A DNA stretch of 64,000 nucleotides from Uranotaenia lowii. Its lineage: Eukaryota; Arthropoda; Insecta; Diptera; Culicidae. The stretch is from assembly GCF_029784155.1 (NCBI RefSeq), contig NC_073693.1, forward strand, positions 166,399,104 through 166,463,103, in the 5' to 3' direction. The position numbers and the translations under genes are program-made. Positions 11,179 through 23,866 of the stretch are shown one piece after another (the first letter of the stretch is position 1; the number at the start of each line of letters is the position of its first letter). Below the pieces are notes generated by a model that was given only the letters and a program-made list of their open reading frames with translations, was not told the origin of the DNA and did not search any database.

Positions 11179-13143
11179 TCTATATATATAAAAATGAATG
11201 TTTGTCTGTCTGTCTGTTCCCTATAGACTCGAAAACTACTGAACCGATCATCGTCAAAACTGGCATCTGAGGGTTTTTGAGGCCGGGGATGGTTTCTGTA
11301 ATAGTGAAAACTCCATCCGACTTAAGGGAGGGGGGGCTTCCATACAAAATTTGTAGTTTTTCGAAACAAATTAAAGTCATGACATCCATTTTCTTGAGAT
11401 TTTTTTTTCCTTTGGGCGGTTTGTTTTTCGTCTCTATGGATGAGGCGTCGCGAGCCGACGACGCAAAAGGAAAGTAACCCAGGCATAGCATACTGATCAG
11501 TAGGAATATTTTGGCGCGTATTTCTCAACTAAGCATATTTTCTTTGAGGGGTTTGTTTTTCGTCTCCATGGGCGACCAAAAGTCGTCGCAAGAGGATAGT
11601 AACCAAAGCACACTGTTCATTGATTGCTAGAAAATTTAACAATAAGGCGCCTGTTTCTCAAACACGTGGGGGCGATATGCAACCTAGATGTGTTTTTTTT
11701 TCTTGCTTATTTGATTTGTACACAGCACGTGGTAATAGATGACGCCTAGATGTTACACGGATTGGTATTTTATCAATCGAATCAAAACCAATTGAAAGAT
11801 TTGCAAAAATACTTCCATATTTTGTTCGTGTTAATGAAGGTACCATTCGACTTTTCATTCAAGGAACATTAGAACATGTTCAAACGTTCAACTTTTTCTG
11901 TTAAAAAAAATTAAAAATAATGTTTTCTTCTAGAATTGTTACTTCGGCCCAAATACACAACTGAAACGAATTTAGATATGAAAATGGGAGCTTTTTATTT
12001 TAAATAATTCTGAAAAAACCATCGTACTTTTTGCTTACATACCAATTTAAGTACGTACTTAACATGAAAAGTGTTTTTGTGTTACATGGCTGCATAAAAG
12101 AGACTTTTGATCAGCTTCGATTTTGAAAAGCGAGACTTTAGAACTGATATTCAACTGGACGCAAAAATTTTAAGAGAAATTTTTAGTATACCCTTAAAGT
12201 GTTAAAAAGAATATTCCCTTCTGTCAACTTACACGGTGGGGCAAGGGCAAACGTCGAACTTTTAAGAAATTCATCTTCAAAATGATTCAATATGTTGGAA
12301 AGACCAGAAGGGGTATTCCGAATGTTGAAACTGAAGCGGATATTGAAAATTCTTAAATGTCTTTGTAAATGAAGGTCATTCCCTTTGAACAGCATTCGTT
12401 AAAAGTGGAGTAACTAATATAAATTTATGTTGCAGGAATACTGCAAATATATCAGTGAAACTTGATAGAACAAAAAGCAGGAATTCGTATTAAATTCATT
12501 TTAAAGCCATTACTCTGACGCATCTGAAAATAAGCTTTGTATTGACACTTGCCCCAATATACGGGACAAATGTAAACTTAGAAATTTGTTTTTGCCAAAA
12601 TTTTTGAATATTTGACTTTCAAAGAGAAAATAAAAAAGAACGCTAAGAACTTATTTAGTGGTGCAACTATTATTATTTTTTTTTTTTACCGTAGTAAATT
12701 TATTAAAAAAAAAGAAATTTGCACTAACTTATTTAATATTTTTTTCATTACCATGATAAGTGCTGTTTGGGTATCGAGCCGGTTTAATTTGCCTACCTTC
12801 TTCAAGCAGTGGGGGACAAAATTGAAAAAGATGGGAGAGCTCTCATGTAAATTTAAGATAAAGAGCTTTTCAAAGAAGGGACATATTTAAAAAGGTTTTT
12901 TTGGGTACAGAGTACAAATTTCAGATCTTGAAAAACGAGTTTAGAGATCAAGTTTTAGTAAATAATATATACCATCTTTGAATTGCAATTCAGAACTGCA
13001 GCTGCTCTCATTTCAAAGTTGTTGGTTCTGAAGTATGATGAGGTTTGATTTAAAAAAATGCTCTCTAAAATTTAAATTTGAATAAATTTTTACAAATTAC
13101 ATTTATTTCCGGAAGGTGTAGCAAAGCACAACGGGTCAGCTAG
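11179..13143 (+). mobile_element. Helitron-like element, non-autonomous
   Basis: The segment starts with TC (TCTATATATATAAAAATGAA) directly after an A. It ends with GGGTCAGCTAG directly before a T, matching Helitron termini (5' TC, 3' CTRR, insertion between A and T). A much shorter copy with the same two ends is present on the minus strand at 27998-28225, and a possible third 3' end (GGGATCAGCTAGT) lies at about 29660 on the minus strand. No Rep/helicase frame was recognised. The first 150 bp (GTCTGTCTGTCTGTTCCCTATAG) resembles a decayed stretch at about 18430-18560. Confidence 0.65.
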
Positions 13144-15398
13144 TTTCAAATAAAAAAATTGGGCGGATAGTATTTTTCACAGGCAGGTGTCAAAGTTTTT
13201 AATATATTTATAGAACTAAGCTTTAATTGGTATTTCAATTTATTTGCACGTTCAAATCAAATCTTTGACCTGAATCTAGAAGGAAAAAAAATACAAACAA
13301 CCATTCCCACTTAGAAGGGCGCGTCGTCGTCACACTCCAGAGCATCCCGACGACGATGACGGCAACGCACGGCAGATGTTATTCGTTTCCGCACTTCTTC
13401 CTGTGCTGTGTTTGACGACTTCCTGTGTGTGCATTGTTGATGATGCTGCACGAGATCAGGTCGCAGTTTCAGCAGCAGCAGCAGCAGCAGTAGTTTTTTT
13501 CTGCTCTACCATACCTATTCCTTTGTAGGGCGCAGACTAATTCGGTTCAGGATAAAACTAAACAAACAAAGCCACACACCTTTCGTGAAGGAATTTTAAT
13601 CGAAGAGATCGGAACAACCAAGTGTCTAGAAATTCCGGCTGCAAGAACCGGGGGACGGCCTTTGAGGATGCCGTCTGTTTTAACACATCCTTTTGATATA
13701 GGTACTCAGTGCTGACAAATCCTTCTGACGTTCCTACCTTGTTGATTTGCCAAATCAGTACCAAAAAACGTCAGATTTCTAAGCAAGTCCACTTAACGAG
13801 CGCTTGACTCAAACTCAAAGAAAAATTTAAGTTAAATTAATCAAAACTGTGTCACGTGAATGTGATTTCCTACGTAATAATTATATAGAAGAATCCATAA
13901 TCTACAGGTCTTGTGTGTAATACCAACCACTGGTAATACTACTACAAAGTATCGGATTTTGTTTTTTCTAAAAATAAACATGTTAAACTTCTTTTTTCTC
14001 GGGAATTTAACACCTAGGGTCATTCTTCCTTACATACATTTGAAAATCTGGTGACGGACAATCTGCGGAAAAGGCTTTAACCTAACATTACTATCTAAAC
14101 GGTTTGTAGAACTACAGTTTCATAAACAGCGATAGTTTATTCTCTAAATGAAGACTGAAAAGAGATAACACCTTCAACAAACACCAAGTACTGGATAAAT
14201 TTGTCGATGTATGTATGTAAACCAAATCTTATTATGTGACTATGGTGAAAATGACTTCTGATTAACATATTTATATAAGCAACAAGTTGCAAAAAGAGGA
14301 TTGGACGCATTTGGATGATCTAAAAATGGCTGATCAAGTAGGTCGTGGACAGTACTTTCGCAAGGATTGTAAAGAAGAACTTTTCGATGCTGTTTTCATG
14401 TGTAGAAAAGTCCACTTTTCAGCACTAAAACACATTTAAAAAAAAATGTTGCATAAAACGTAGTGATAAGTAAACTGGAATACGCACTGTAGCGAAAGAA
14501 AAGCACAACTAAAACATGAATATTGGAAGCATGCAGAAAACAATGCATCATTTGATCAACGATTGCCATCTGTTAACAAGACAAGCGAAATTCTCGAGAA
14601 AACGCATTACAACCAATACGAATCCGCACACTTCTTCCAATTCAGCCCACCGGAATTCCAAACAAACGGTTCCAAACCATCACCAAGAATACATAATTCA
14701 TCATCGCAAGAAGTGGACCGGTATCGAAATGACGCAAAAAATCGCACTCTTTTGATAAACGGTGGTGCACCAATTATTTATGCAATCTACAAAGCGGTAG
14801 AATAATTTCTAGCGATGAAATCTACCGCGCACGAGAATTGTTGATCCTTTTGATCTGGTTTTCTGAATCTTGTTCGGTCCACTCAACGCACAGAACAGAA
14901 CACACATCTCAGGACAGGACGACCAGTACTGGGAGTGAGCAAAACTAAGCAGAATCCCATATCATGTGCAAGAAGCACGTGTCCGGCAGATCATTACAAT
15001 TGTGCTTAATGTCGCTCGCTGCAATTGCCCAGGTATCGCTACCGGTAGATCTACCTACTTGACTTTGTCGATCGGTTACTGAATTATGCATCATCATCAT
15101 CATCGCCGTTGTCAAGGAGCGTTCACAGGGGGGAAAAGATGCGGGGAGGAAACGGTACGGAAACATCGGAACCATCCCCCGTTCTCCCGAAGATCGATTT
15201 TGAAAGATGTCATCTTCAATGTTCGATAATGGCAGTTGCATTTCGCAGCACGGTGGAACCGTAGCAGATTTTTACTTACGGATTTATCTTTACAAACACA
15301 CTGACCTTTTTTTTTAAAAAAAAAATAGATATATCATATTGACATCCAATTTATGTATGTCCCCGCAAAAATTAACCGATACAGTACTCTAATACTTG
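13144..15398. other. No gene recognised; GC-richer islands and microsatellites
   Basis: Two moderately GC-rich stretches, 13310-13560 and 14520-15260, look single-copy and could be conserved non-coding DNA. They hold a (CAG)7 run at 13470-13490 and a short CAT run at 15089-15104. Overlapping frames of 60-98 codons at 14516-14805 and 14945-15241 show no family motif. Confidence 0.45.
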
Positions 15399-15485
15399 TT
15401 GTGAGCCTACTTGGTTGAATAATTCTGAACTTTTTATACACCGTGGTTGAATTAAAGGGAATCTCTCGATTGCTTTGATTCAGCC
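15399..15485 (+). repeat. Decayed copy of the 48430-48663 hairpin MITE
   Basis: It shares GTGAGCCTA.TTGGTTGAAT near its left edge and CCGTGGTTGAATTAAA.GGAATC followed by CGATTGCTTTGATTCAG at its right edge with the element at 48430-48663. The long central hairpin is missing, so this is an internally deleted copy. Confidence 0.65.
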
Positions 15486-16644
15486 AATACAGTAGTTTTA
15501 CATTGCAAAACTGTTCATTCTAAATATCTTATTAGACATTTATGGGTACATACAGATAAAAACCAAAATATGAGCACTAATAACCATGGCAGCTTTACCT
15601 ACAGGCGACACGTCGCATTAATACGTCAAGACGTTGAAAATCAGAACGACACATTGCGAGTTTCGTAGGAGTCCTGATGCATGCGATTGATGACCTAAGA
15701 AAAATGAACAGTAAATAACGTAAACAAAGTTTTTGTACTACATCAAAATCGCTTACTGGACTGGAAAAAATAACCATTCGCATGTTGGTTATTTTTTCCA
15801 CACAGGAAGCTCGCTAGTTAACCCTTCGTTTCATGAAGTAACAAATTTGCAATAATTAATGTATAGAAAAATGAAAAAATCGTATTTTAAATTATTTTTT
15901 TTTCGTGATGTACACATAATTTTAAACTGTTTAAAATGATTTTTGAGGAAATAATAAAAAATCATGAAACGAAGGGTTAAAAGTGTCGCCATTTGGGAAT
16001 TTTTTTTTAATTTAGGGAATTTAGGGTTTGCGCCGGGAATCTTAAGATTTTCCACAAAATAGAAAATTTGTTTCATTTTTACGACTTAAAAACACATCGA
16101 TTTTTTCAGATTTCTAACATTTTTATTTTTCGAGTTAGATATGTTTAAAGAAAAAAAAAATATACCGTCAATTGGGGCAACATGCAACACTTTTCAAAAT
16201 CAATAGCTTCTAAAATCTTAATGCTTACAGATAATCATACCTCTTGCACATCAAAAGTTTTAAGGTTGATGGGACACCAAATTGACGTAGTCAGAGAAAT
16301 TATTGATTTTACCAGTTATTTTTAAATTTACAAAAACATGCGATTTTCACCCTACTAAGAAAAAGGGGTAAGATGCAACAAACTCTGTAAATAATGAAAA
16401 ATCGAATGAAAACGATTGAAAATTTAAAATTTTTGATAGATTTGTGATGTCATAACGCATAAAGCACGAATTACAGTAATTTTTGGTTTTGTTCGAATTA
16501 AATTTTAAATTTTTTCTGTCATAAATGTTTTTAAGAAAAAAGTGTTAATATGCTGCAAACATTTAGGGGTAAAAAAAACTTCAAAATATTCTATTATCTT
16601 AAATCATGTAAAAAAATCTTAGGATGGATGAAATTTTAATGTTA

Positions 16645-19479
16645 GAAGGCGAGAGTAGGCGTCGGTTGAAAATGCAACACGCGTTTTTCCGTAGCTGCGA
16701 AATTTCGACTTAAAAAATCTATCAATTTGAGTGAAAATAGAACTGTTTTCTTTGGTGATTTATGGTGCTATAGGGGAAAGGTTTCCTAAATGGGCCTATC
16801 GGGTTAAATGACCCTACGGCTGTTTGATGAAATGGCTGACTAGACAGCTTATCTGACCAATGCATTTTGAGGGTGATACTCTTAGAACATTAGGCATGAA
16901 AGAATTTTATGAATTTACAAACTCAAAAAAATTTAAAAAATCATACAAGGTTTTGATACATTTTGATGTAATATTTCGACTTTTAAAAATTATACGTAAA
17001 GAAGCTTAAAACAAAAACTAGGATGGTTTTTGTTTCTTACTCAAATGAACTTAAGAAATTAAACATATTTCAGCTTTTGTAGAGGTTTAATAATGATTAT
17101 ATAGTGGAATAATAGTGTGTTTTTGTATGCCCCCATCATGTATGTAAAATGCCTCCATCCTAAAATAACAGGTTAAATAGAATAAATAAATGATTTTTAT
17201 CATTGAACCTTCAAATCTATGCTCTGAATAACATCTTTAGAGAGAATTGAAGATCTTAAATCAGATTTGATAAAGTTTTAACATGGATGAACTGCCTCCA
17301 TAGTATGGCAACCCTAACTTATGTTTTATTCCACAAAATTTTAATACACATAGATTTTTATAAATCTTCAGCTTTGTCGTACGGAAATTATTACTTTCTA
17401 GCACTTTCAATGAAATTATACGGAAATATTGCCCAAAAACAGAAATTTTGTTCATAATATAAATAGGCGCATTTAGCCCGCACGGTTTGAGGTTCGGCAT
17501 TTTAGACAACACTTATAATAAAATCGTTTTCTTGGAAACAGAAGAAAATTTTAACATAAAAATTACTCCAATATATAGAAAACAGATGCCTTCACACGTG
17601 TATATAGTTTTTGTACACATATTCGATGTGATATTTGATTAAATCAATGTTCTGCTTAATAGGCGCATATAGCCCGCTCCTCCCCTCCTCCCCTTTCAAG
17701 TGTAACAGGAAGAATCTAACTTTCTCCTCGGCAGATGTTTAAACGGAGAAAACTGCGAAGAAATGGGTTTCCTAATAAAGACCCGTCGTTTGGGAAAGTT
17801 AATTTTTTTGTTTATTGGGGACTCTTCAGTTTAACCAAATTTGTGATTGAAAAATGTGGCTCTTCAAATGCATGTTCATTCATACCCGTAAACAAAAGAA
17901 AAAATGCGGTGAGGCAACTAGCGGACCTCAGTAGAGTGCGAGGAAGGAACTTTAACCTCATGAAAAATCTTAATTTTTGGGCCGTTGTTGGATTATCTTG
18001 TGAGGGTTTTCTTATGGCGATATTGAAGTGTGATTGTTTCGGGCAACGGAAGAATTGTTGTTAATTGCTAGTGAAGTTTTTCTTAAGGCAACGATGTTGT
18101 TTTGTTTATGTTTTCGTGGCGCTCGGCTACTTTGATAAAAAAAAAGTAACAAAAATTAAAGCATCGAAATCGTATTGATATGTTTGAAATAATAATACTT
18201 GGAACAGAGAAATAAAGAGCAAAGCCTGAATAGAAAGAAAACAGAATAAGTACCGATTCGTAACGTGATGCATGTGAACGGCCGAATTAAGAGCGTGTAA
18301 AGGCGCTTTATCCTTGGTCGACGACCCGAAATGAAAGAACACAGAAATCTAAAATACTATGAAATAAAATGACTTAAATATGAAATTACTCAGTTCTGGC
18401 TGTGGAAGTATGATTAGTGATTAATGATAAGTGTATGTCTGTTCCCTGTGGATTTGAAGACTGTTGGATCGGATTTTGTGGGGCTATGCGGGTGGAGATC
18501 TGGTAGAAGTTTAAGCACCCGTCCTAGGTGGAGGGGGGGACGGGCTCCACCGAACGGAAGAGGCATTAGTGTTTCTCGGGAGTTGATCGGATAAATGAAG
18601 TCAGGGTTGGCGAGGGTGGATGTTCGGGTGCAGGTAGTACGTAGATGGTGGATGGGGTTCTCCCCCCCTTCCAGCACAGCGGGATGACAGGGAAAAGGGT
18701 ATATTGAGCTCCGGTTGAGAACGGGTATGGCAGGGGGGTTAATTTGAATACGGTTTGTGTTTTAGTGATGGTTTGGGACCCGTGCCTGCTTCCAATGAAA
18801 AGTTGACAGGAGTCGGTGTTTGTGCTGGACAAACGGGTGGAGCTTGGTTCGATAATATGAGTTGGTATGGACGCATGCAGTTCTGGGATTGATTGGGATA
18901 TCTTCCAGTCTCTAGTTTTGTTTAACGAAGTCCCAGGTTGTACCAAGCTACACAACTCAAAAGAGTGCATTGCAGGATACAAAGCCAATGGAAATTTATA
19001 ATAAATTGCTTTGTGTTTCAATCGTTTACCAATTTTTTTCTGATCATTAACCCCTCATACTATCCACAGAGTGAACGGAAAGATACGAAGGCAAAATAGC
19101 TGATCTACAGAAACCCAAAGGTAATATTTTACATTCTAATTATTATTGCGGTGAGTATAATGTTGGTAAGTTTCGTAATTTTCTAATTCCTTAACAGCAT
19201 TTTATTGATCAATCTTCCATAAACACTTTGCCAAATGACATTAATTCATATTTAGGTATTTCCATATTCAAAATATTATATGAAGCGTTTGGTAGGGATC
19301 TCCACGCTTCATTCCTCCCCTGTATCCTGTATCTTTCGCGGTTTTCATCACATGGTTGGCCTGGCCGTAGTAATATCTGCAATGCATAGGAATATGTAAC
19401 AGATAATACGCTGAAAAGAAAAATGAAAGACGCAAGTCTTCCATTTTCCAGGATGCCTACATGTTTTGGCCATGTTGAT

Positions 19480-19509
<30 letters not shown>
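16645..19509 (+). mobile_element. Probable retroelement insertion with 24-bp target duplication
   Basis: A 24-bp sequence beginning AGGATGGATGAAATTTTAAT occurs immediately before (16621-16644) and after (19510-19533) this segment. The right copy is directly preceded by an AAG trinucleotide run (19482-19510), which would be the 3' tail. Long direct duplications plus a simple-repeat tail are the mark of target-primed retrotransposition. I could not recognise reverse transcriptase or endonuclease motifs inside, so the body is a truncated or untranslated part and has since received DNA elements such as the one whose end lies at 16771. A 151-codon minus-strand frame at 18566-19021 has no family motif. 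Confidence 0.5.
16771..17200 (+). repeat. End of a 'TAGGGGAAAG' MITE family
   Basis: Begins TAGGGGAAAGGTTTCCTAAA. The following 400 bp are homologous, in opposite orientation, to 36400-36862 (shared blocks: ATGAA.GAATTTTATGAATTTACAAA, TTTTTGTATGCCCCCAT). The other end is uncertain. Possible inverse ends occur at about 17660-17697, where AATAGGCGCATATAGCCCGC recurs after a first copy at 17461. Related termini (TAGGGGAA...) bound the larger element at 19789-24293. Confidence 0.5.

Positions 19510-19510
<1 letters not shown>
19482..19510 (+). repeat. (AAG)n microsatellite
   Basis: About nine AAG units between the 3' end of the inserted segment and the right copy of its 24-bp target duplication. 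It is probably the simple-sequence tail of a non-LTR retroelement rather than an independent microsatellite. Confidence 0.8.
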
Positions 19511-19511
<1 letters not shown>

Positions 19512-20552
19512 GATGGATGAAATTTTAATGTTAACAAAAGAATAATGCAAAACAATCATATCCCAGCATATGGAAACACGATTTATGAGATTTGGTTCTT
19601 ATATGCATGTTGTTGCATTTTGCCCCAGTCAGCTAACTGAATTATAAAAATATTTATTTAAAAAATAAATTGGTGATTGTCCGAAAAATATTTATACACC
19701 AACAGTGTTGATGTTGGATAATGAAAGCAATATAAAGTTTATAGGTGATACTATTAAGCAAATCGAGGTTAAGTTTTTTGTACATCTAGGGGAACATGCC
19801 CTATTATGCGCTACCTAAGCGAATCGCTGATTTTCTACATATTCCACGTACAAATTGTATTGAAAATGGGTGCAATCGTTGAAGAAAAGTGTTTTCTACA
19901 AATGCCTATGATATTTTATTACTCAAATAGCTATAGTTGCTTCAAAAACTTGATTTTTAAAAACCATATTCAAAGCCACAGATCAAAACTGTGTTGCAAA
20001 TACGCACCGCTGTGTATTCAATACGCGCCTAGCAGCCGAACACACCCGAAAGCAGCCGAAGACCAAAAACACACCAATACTTACAGAAACTTTGACTGAA
20101 AAGAAAATCAAAATGGACTAATCAAAATTTTGAAAAAAATGAAAAGTAGATTTTTTGGGCTGAATTAACGCTCAAAATATGATTTTAGACTTTTTGTTCA
20201 TTTTCAATGAAAATTGGCCTTTTTGAAAAATTAATGCTATTTTCAGCCTACTACGATTGGCGCGTTATAACGAGCGCATGGGCCGTGATAGAACATACCC
20301 ATAATAAAAGCATACCTTTGCGAGTTCAGTATGATTTTTTAGCATTAAATCATATTTTAGATACAGTAAGGTTTTTTTTTACACTGATATACGTACCGCG
20401 TAAAAAAAACCGTGTAAAAAAAAACCGTGTTAATTCCCGAAAACTGTGTAAAAAAAAACCGTGCTAATTCCCGAAAACCGTGTAAAAAAACCGTGTTAAT
20501 TCCCGAAAACCGTGTAAAAAAAGACCATTCGAATTCTGCAGCTTTGAAGTTC

Positions 20553-20945
20553 TGACACTTAAGACCTGAGACCTGAGACCTGAGACTTGAGACATGAGAC
20601 CAGGACTTGAAAATGTAGACTAGAGACATGAAACCTGTGACTTTAGACATGACACCTGAGACCTAAGTCCACGGACCTGAGATCAGAGACATGAGACTTG
20701 AAGAATGAGACCAAAGACATGGGACATTAGACCTGAGACCTGAGACTAGAAACCTAAGACATAAAACACGAGACCTGAGACCTGAGACATTAGACCTGAG
20801 ACATGAGACTTGAGACTTAAGACATGACACCTGAGACCTGAGACCTGAGACATGAGACAATGGGCATGAGACATGAGATATGAGACTTGAAGTATGAGAC
20901 AAGAGCCATGAAAGCTTAGACCTGAGACATGAGACTTTAGACCTG
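20553..20945 (+). repeat. 10-bp minisatellite GAGACCTGAG (left)
   Basis: Degenerate tandem copies of GAGACCTGAGACATGAGAC-type words. The inverse array is at 23411-23866. Open frames across either array simply read the repeat (for example SQVSGLRSQVSGLRSQV) and should not be taken as genes. Confidence 0.85.
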
Positions 20946-20948
20946 AGG

Positions 20949-21762
20949 CAAGCTACTAGTGTTATTACCGCGAAAAATTATATAAGCTTCGATTACAACT
21001 TGCGACCCCTCTAGTGAAAGGGTTTGACTTGTAGGTGACGAAAAACAGTGTCGCGAAATCGCTAGTACAAGCTACTAGTGTTAGTACCGCGAGAAATTAG
21101 TTAAGCTCCGATTTAGACTTGCGACCCCTCTAGTGAAAGTGTTTGACTTGTAGATGATGAAAAATAGTGTTGCGATTTCGCTAGTACAAGCTACTAGTGT
21201 TAGTACAGCGAGAAATTAGTTAAGCTCCAATTTCAACTTTCGACCAGTCAAGTGAAAGGGTTTGACTTGTAGATGACGAAAAATAGTGTCGCGATTTCGC
21301 TAGTACAAGCTACTAGGATTAGTACCGCGAGAAATGAGTTAAGCTCCGATTTCAACTTGCGACCCCTCCAGTGACAGGGTTTGACTTGTAGGTGGCGAAA
21401 AACAGTGTCGCGGAATCGCTAGTCCAAGCTACTAGTGTTAGTACCGCGAAAAATTAGTTTAGCTTCGATTTCAACTTTCGACCGGTCAAGTGAAAGCGTT
21501 TGACTTGTAGATGATGAAAAATAGTGTCGCGACTTCGCTAGTACAAGCTACTAGTGTTAGTACCGCGAGAAATTAGTTAAGCTCCGATTTAGACTTGCGA
21601 CCCCTCTAGTGAAAGTGTTTGACTTGTAGATGATGAAAAATAGTGTTGCGATTTCGCTAGTACAAGCTATTAGTGTTAGTACCGCGAGAAATTAGTTATG
21701 CTCCGATTTCAACTTTCGACCCGTCAAGTGAAAGGGATTGACTTCTTGGTGATATTGGTTAC
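20949..21762 (+). repeat. 119-bp satellite, seven units, forward
   Basis: Successive copies of CAAGCTACTAGTGTTAGTAC begin at 20949, 21068, 21187, 21306, 21425, 21544 and 21663, a constant spacing of 119 bp; the seventh unit is incomplete. Two unit types alternate, distinguished by GACCCCTCTAGTGAAAG (A) and GACC.GTCAAGTGAAAG (B), in the order A A B A B A B. The junction of units contains a small palindrome, CTAGTACAAGCTACTAG. No protein is encoded. Confidence 0.9.
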
Positions 21763-22675
21763 AGGGGGTAATCTTGAGAATCCGGGGAATTGAATAGTAT
21801 TTAAAGTGTATTTTTTATATTTTGTATCACGTTTTGCTTTAATAACTGGCAAAATAAATCAAAACGCACAAGCAGAAACTGCAGCACCCAGCTGAAAATT
21901 GAGTAAAATCATCATTCTAAATAGCTCTGAGAGCTGTGAGCCCGTGCGTTTTTTGATTGTTTGAAAACTTGAACAAGATGCTACAAATTTTCGAAAATTT
22001 TTATCAAACATCGCATTCTTTGGAATTTGTAGGTAATGAAAATATAACTTTTTATCCATACAATCATGAATTTTTTTGATTTCAGCTAGTAGAATTTGTT
22101 ACAGTATTTTTCACCCCTAAATGTTTGTTGAACCCTCATGCTTTTTCTATAAAAACATTTATGGTTTAAAAAATATAAAGTTTAATTCGAACAAAGCCAA
22201 AAACTACTGCAATTGGTGCTTCATGCATTACGACATCACAAATACATCACAACCAATAATTTTTCTGACTACCTCAATTTTATGTGCAATCAACTTTAAA
22301 ACTTTTTTGTACAAACGGTATGGTTATCTACGGAAATAATGTTTTTAAAATCCATTGAAGTTGAAAACTGTTGCATGATGCACCAGATGCAGTAGTTTTT
22401 GGCTTTGTTCGAATTAAACTTTATATTTAATCTTTGTTTAAAAGACATACGTAGTCTATGCCGATTTAGGCTTTGTAGACTGAATTAATAGCGTTGAAAA
22501 TTTAAGGTTAACATTTAACTCCAGTACCGAGATGGGAATCGAACCCATGCCATCAGTGGACCAGCGATTACCGTCTTACCACGCTAACCACTCGACCAGC
22601 GAGACGTATCTCACAACTAACATTGAGTTCTGTTTGCTTCAAACACTTTAACTTGATTGGTGATTGGTTTCTACC
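21763..22675. repeat. Core between the inverted satellite arrays
   Basis: The core includes 22095-22260, which is the reverse complement of 16430-16575 (shared word TTTAATTCGAACAAA.CCAAAAA), and a further forward piece at 22390-22440. It also includes a tRNA-like SINE head at 22519-22606. Short frames at 21859-22059 and 22121-22339 have no family motif. The core therefore consists of older repeats rather than a gene. Confidence 0.55.
22519..22606 (-). repeat. tRNA-derived SINE head (family 2)
   Basis: On the minus strand: GTCTCGCTGGTCGAGTGGTT (A box TGGTCGAGTGG), then GCATGGGTTCGATTCCCATC (B box GGTTCGATTCC), spaced as in a tRNA gene. The outer ends do not form a 7-bp acceptor stem, and no anticodon arm is convincing, so a SINE head or tRNA pseudogene is the better reading. 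A related A/B-box pair lies at 52017-52080 on the plus strand. Confidence 0.65.
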
Positions 22676-23409
22676 GGTAATAACACTAGTAGCTTGTACT
22701 AGCGAACTCGCGACACTATTTTTCATCACCTTAAAGTCAAACCCTTTCATTTGACCGGTCGAAAGTTGAAATCGGAGTTAAACTAATTTCTCGCTGTACT
22801 AACACTAGTAGCTTGTACTAGTGAAGTCGCGACACTATTTTTCATCACCTACAAGTCAAACCCTTTCACTAGAGGGGTCGCAAGTTGAAATCAGAGCTTA
22901 ACTAATTTCTCGCTGTACTAACACTAGTAGCTTGTACTAGAGAAGTCGCGACACTATTTTTCGTCATCTACAAGTCAAACCCTTTCACTAGAGGGGTCGC
23001 AAGTTGAAATCGAAGCTTAACTAATTTCTCGCGGTACTAATCCTAGTAGCTTGTACTAGCGAAGTCGCGACACTATTTTTCATCACCTACAAGTCAAACT
23101 CTTTCACTAGAGGGGTCGCAAGTTGAAATCGGAGCTAAACTAATTTCTCGCGGTACTAATCCTAGTAGCTTGTACTAGCGAAGTCGCGACACTATTTTTC
23201 GTCACCTACAAGTCAAACCCTTTCATTTGACCGGTCGAAAGTTGAAATCGGAGCTAAACTAATTTCTCGCGGTACTAACACTAGTAGCTTGTACTAGCGA
23301 AGTCGCGACACTATTTTTCGTCATCTACAAGTCAAACCCTTTCACTAGAGGGGTCGCAAGTTGAAATCGGAGCTTAGCTAATTTCTCGCGGTATTTATAC
23401 TAGTAGCTT
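22676..23409 (-). repeat. 119-bp satellite, six units, reverse
   Basis: GTAGCTTG words fall at 22689, 22808, 22927, 23046, 23165, 23284 and 23403, again exactly 119 bp apart, in the orientation opposite to 20949-21762. Reading left to right the unit types are B A A A B A. The order is not the mirror image of the left array, so the two arms have turned over independently or were not formed by a simple recent inversion. Confidence 0.9.
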
Positions 23410-23410
23410 A

Positions 23411-23866
23411 TCTCCGGTCTCAGGTCCAAAGTCTCATGTCTCAGGTCTCAGGTCTCATGTTTCATGGCTCTTGTCTCATGCCTCAGGTCTCATGTCCCAT
23501 GTCTCATGCCTCAGGTCTCATGTCCCATGTCTCAGGTCTAAAGTCTCATGTTTCATGGCTCTTGTCTCATGCCTCAGGTCTCAGGTCTCATGTCTCATGC
23601 TGAGGTCTCAAGTCTAATATCCCTTGTCTCAGCTTCCAGGTCTCAGGTCTCATGTCTAATTTCTATTGTTTCATGTCTCAGGTCTCATGTCTCATGTCTC
23701 AGGTCTCATGTCTCATGTCTCATGTCTCATGTCTCAGGTCTCAGGTCTCAGGTCTCAGGTCTCAGGTCTCAGGTCTCAGGTCTCAGGTCTCAAGTCTCAG
23801 GTCTCAGGTCTCAGGTCCCAGGTCTTAGGTCTCATGTATCATGTTCTTAGTCTAAGAGATAAGATT
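23411..23866 (-). repeat. 10-bp minisatellite CTCAGGTCTC (right)
   Basis: Reverse-orientation counterpart of 20553-20945. The central part (23690-23830) is nearly pure CAGGTCTCAGGTCTCAGGTC, while the left part is interspersed with CATGTCTC and CATGGCTCTTG variants. Confidence 0.85.

Larger units (their letters stand above)
16165..19640. mobile_element. Putative inverted-repeat element with 'GGGGCAACATGCAACA' ends
   Basis: The left end (CCGTCAATTGGGGCAACATG, preceded by TA at 16163-16164) and the complement of 19610-19635 (GACTGGGGCAAAATGCAACA) are similar inverted ends. Words such as GGGGTAAGATGCAACA recur inside (16371, 16665). Its left arm (16430-16575) reappears in reverse orientation at 22095-22260. 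The element is heavily interrupted by an insertion at 16645-19509. The right boundary and target duplication are not exact, hence moderate confidence. Confidence 0.4.

Noticed and set aside
18566..19021. 151-codon minus-strand frame rich in Ser, Pro and Thr
   Set aside because: Low-complexity composition, no domain, and it lies inside the presumed retroelement insert.
22519..22606. Functional tRNA gene
   Set aside because: A and B boxes are good, but the ends do not pair into an acceptor stem and no anticodon arm is convincing. A SINE head fits better.
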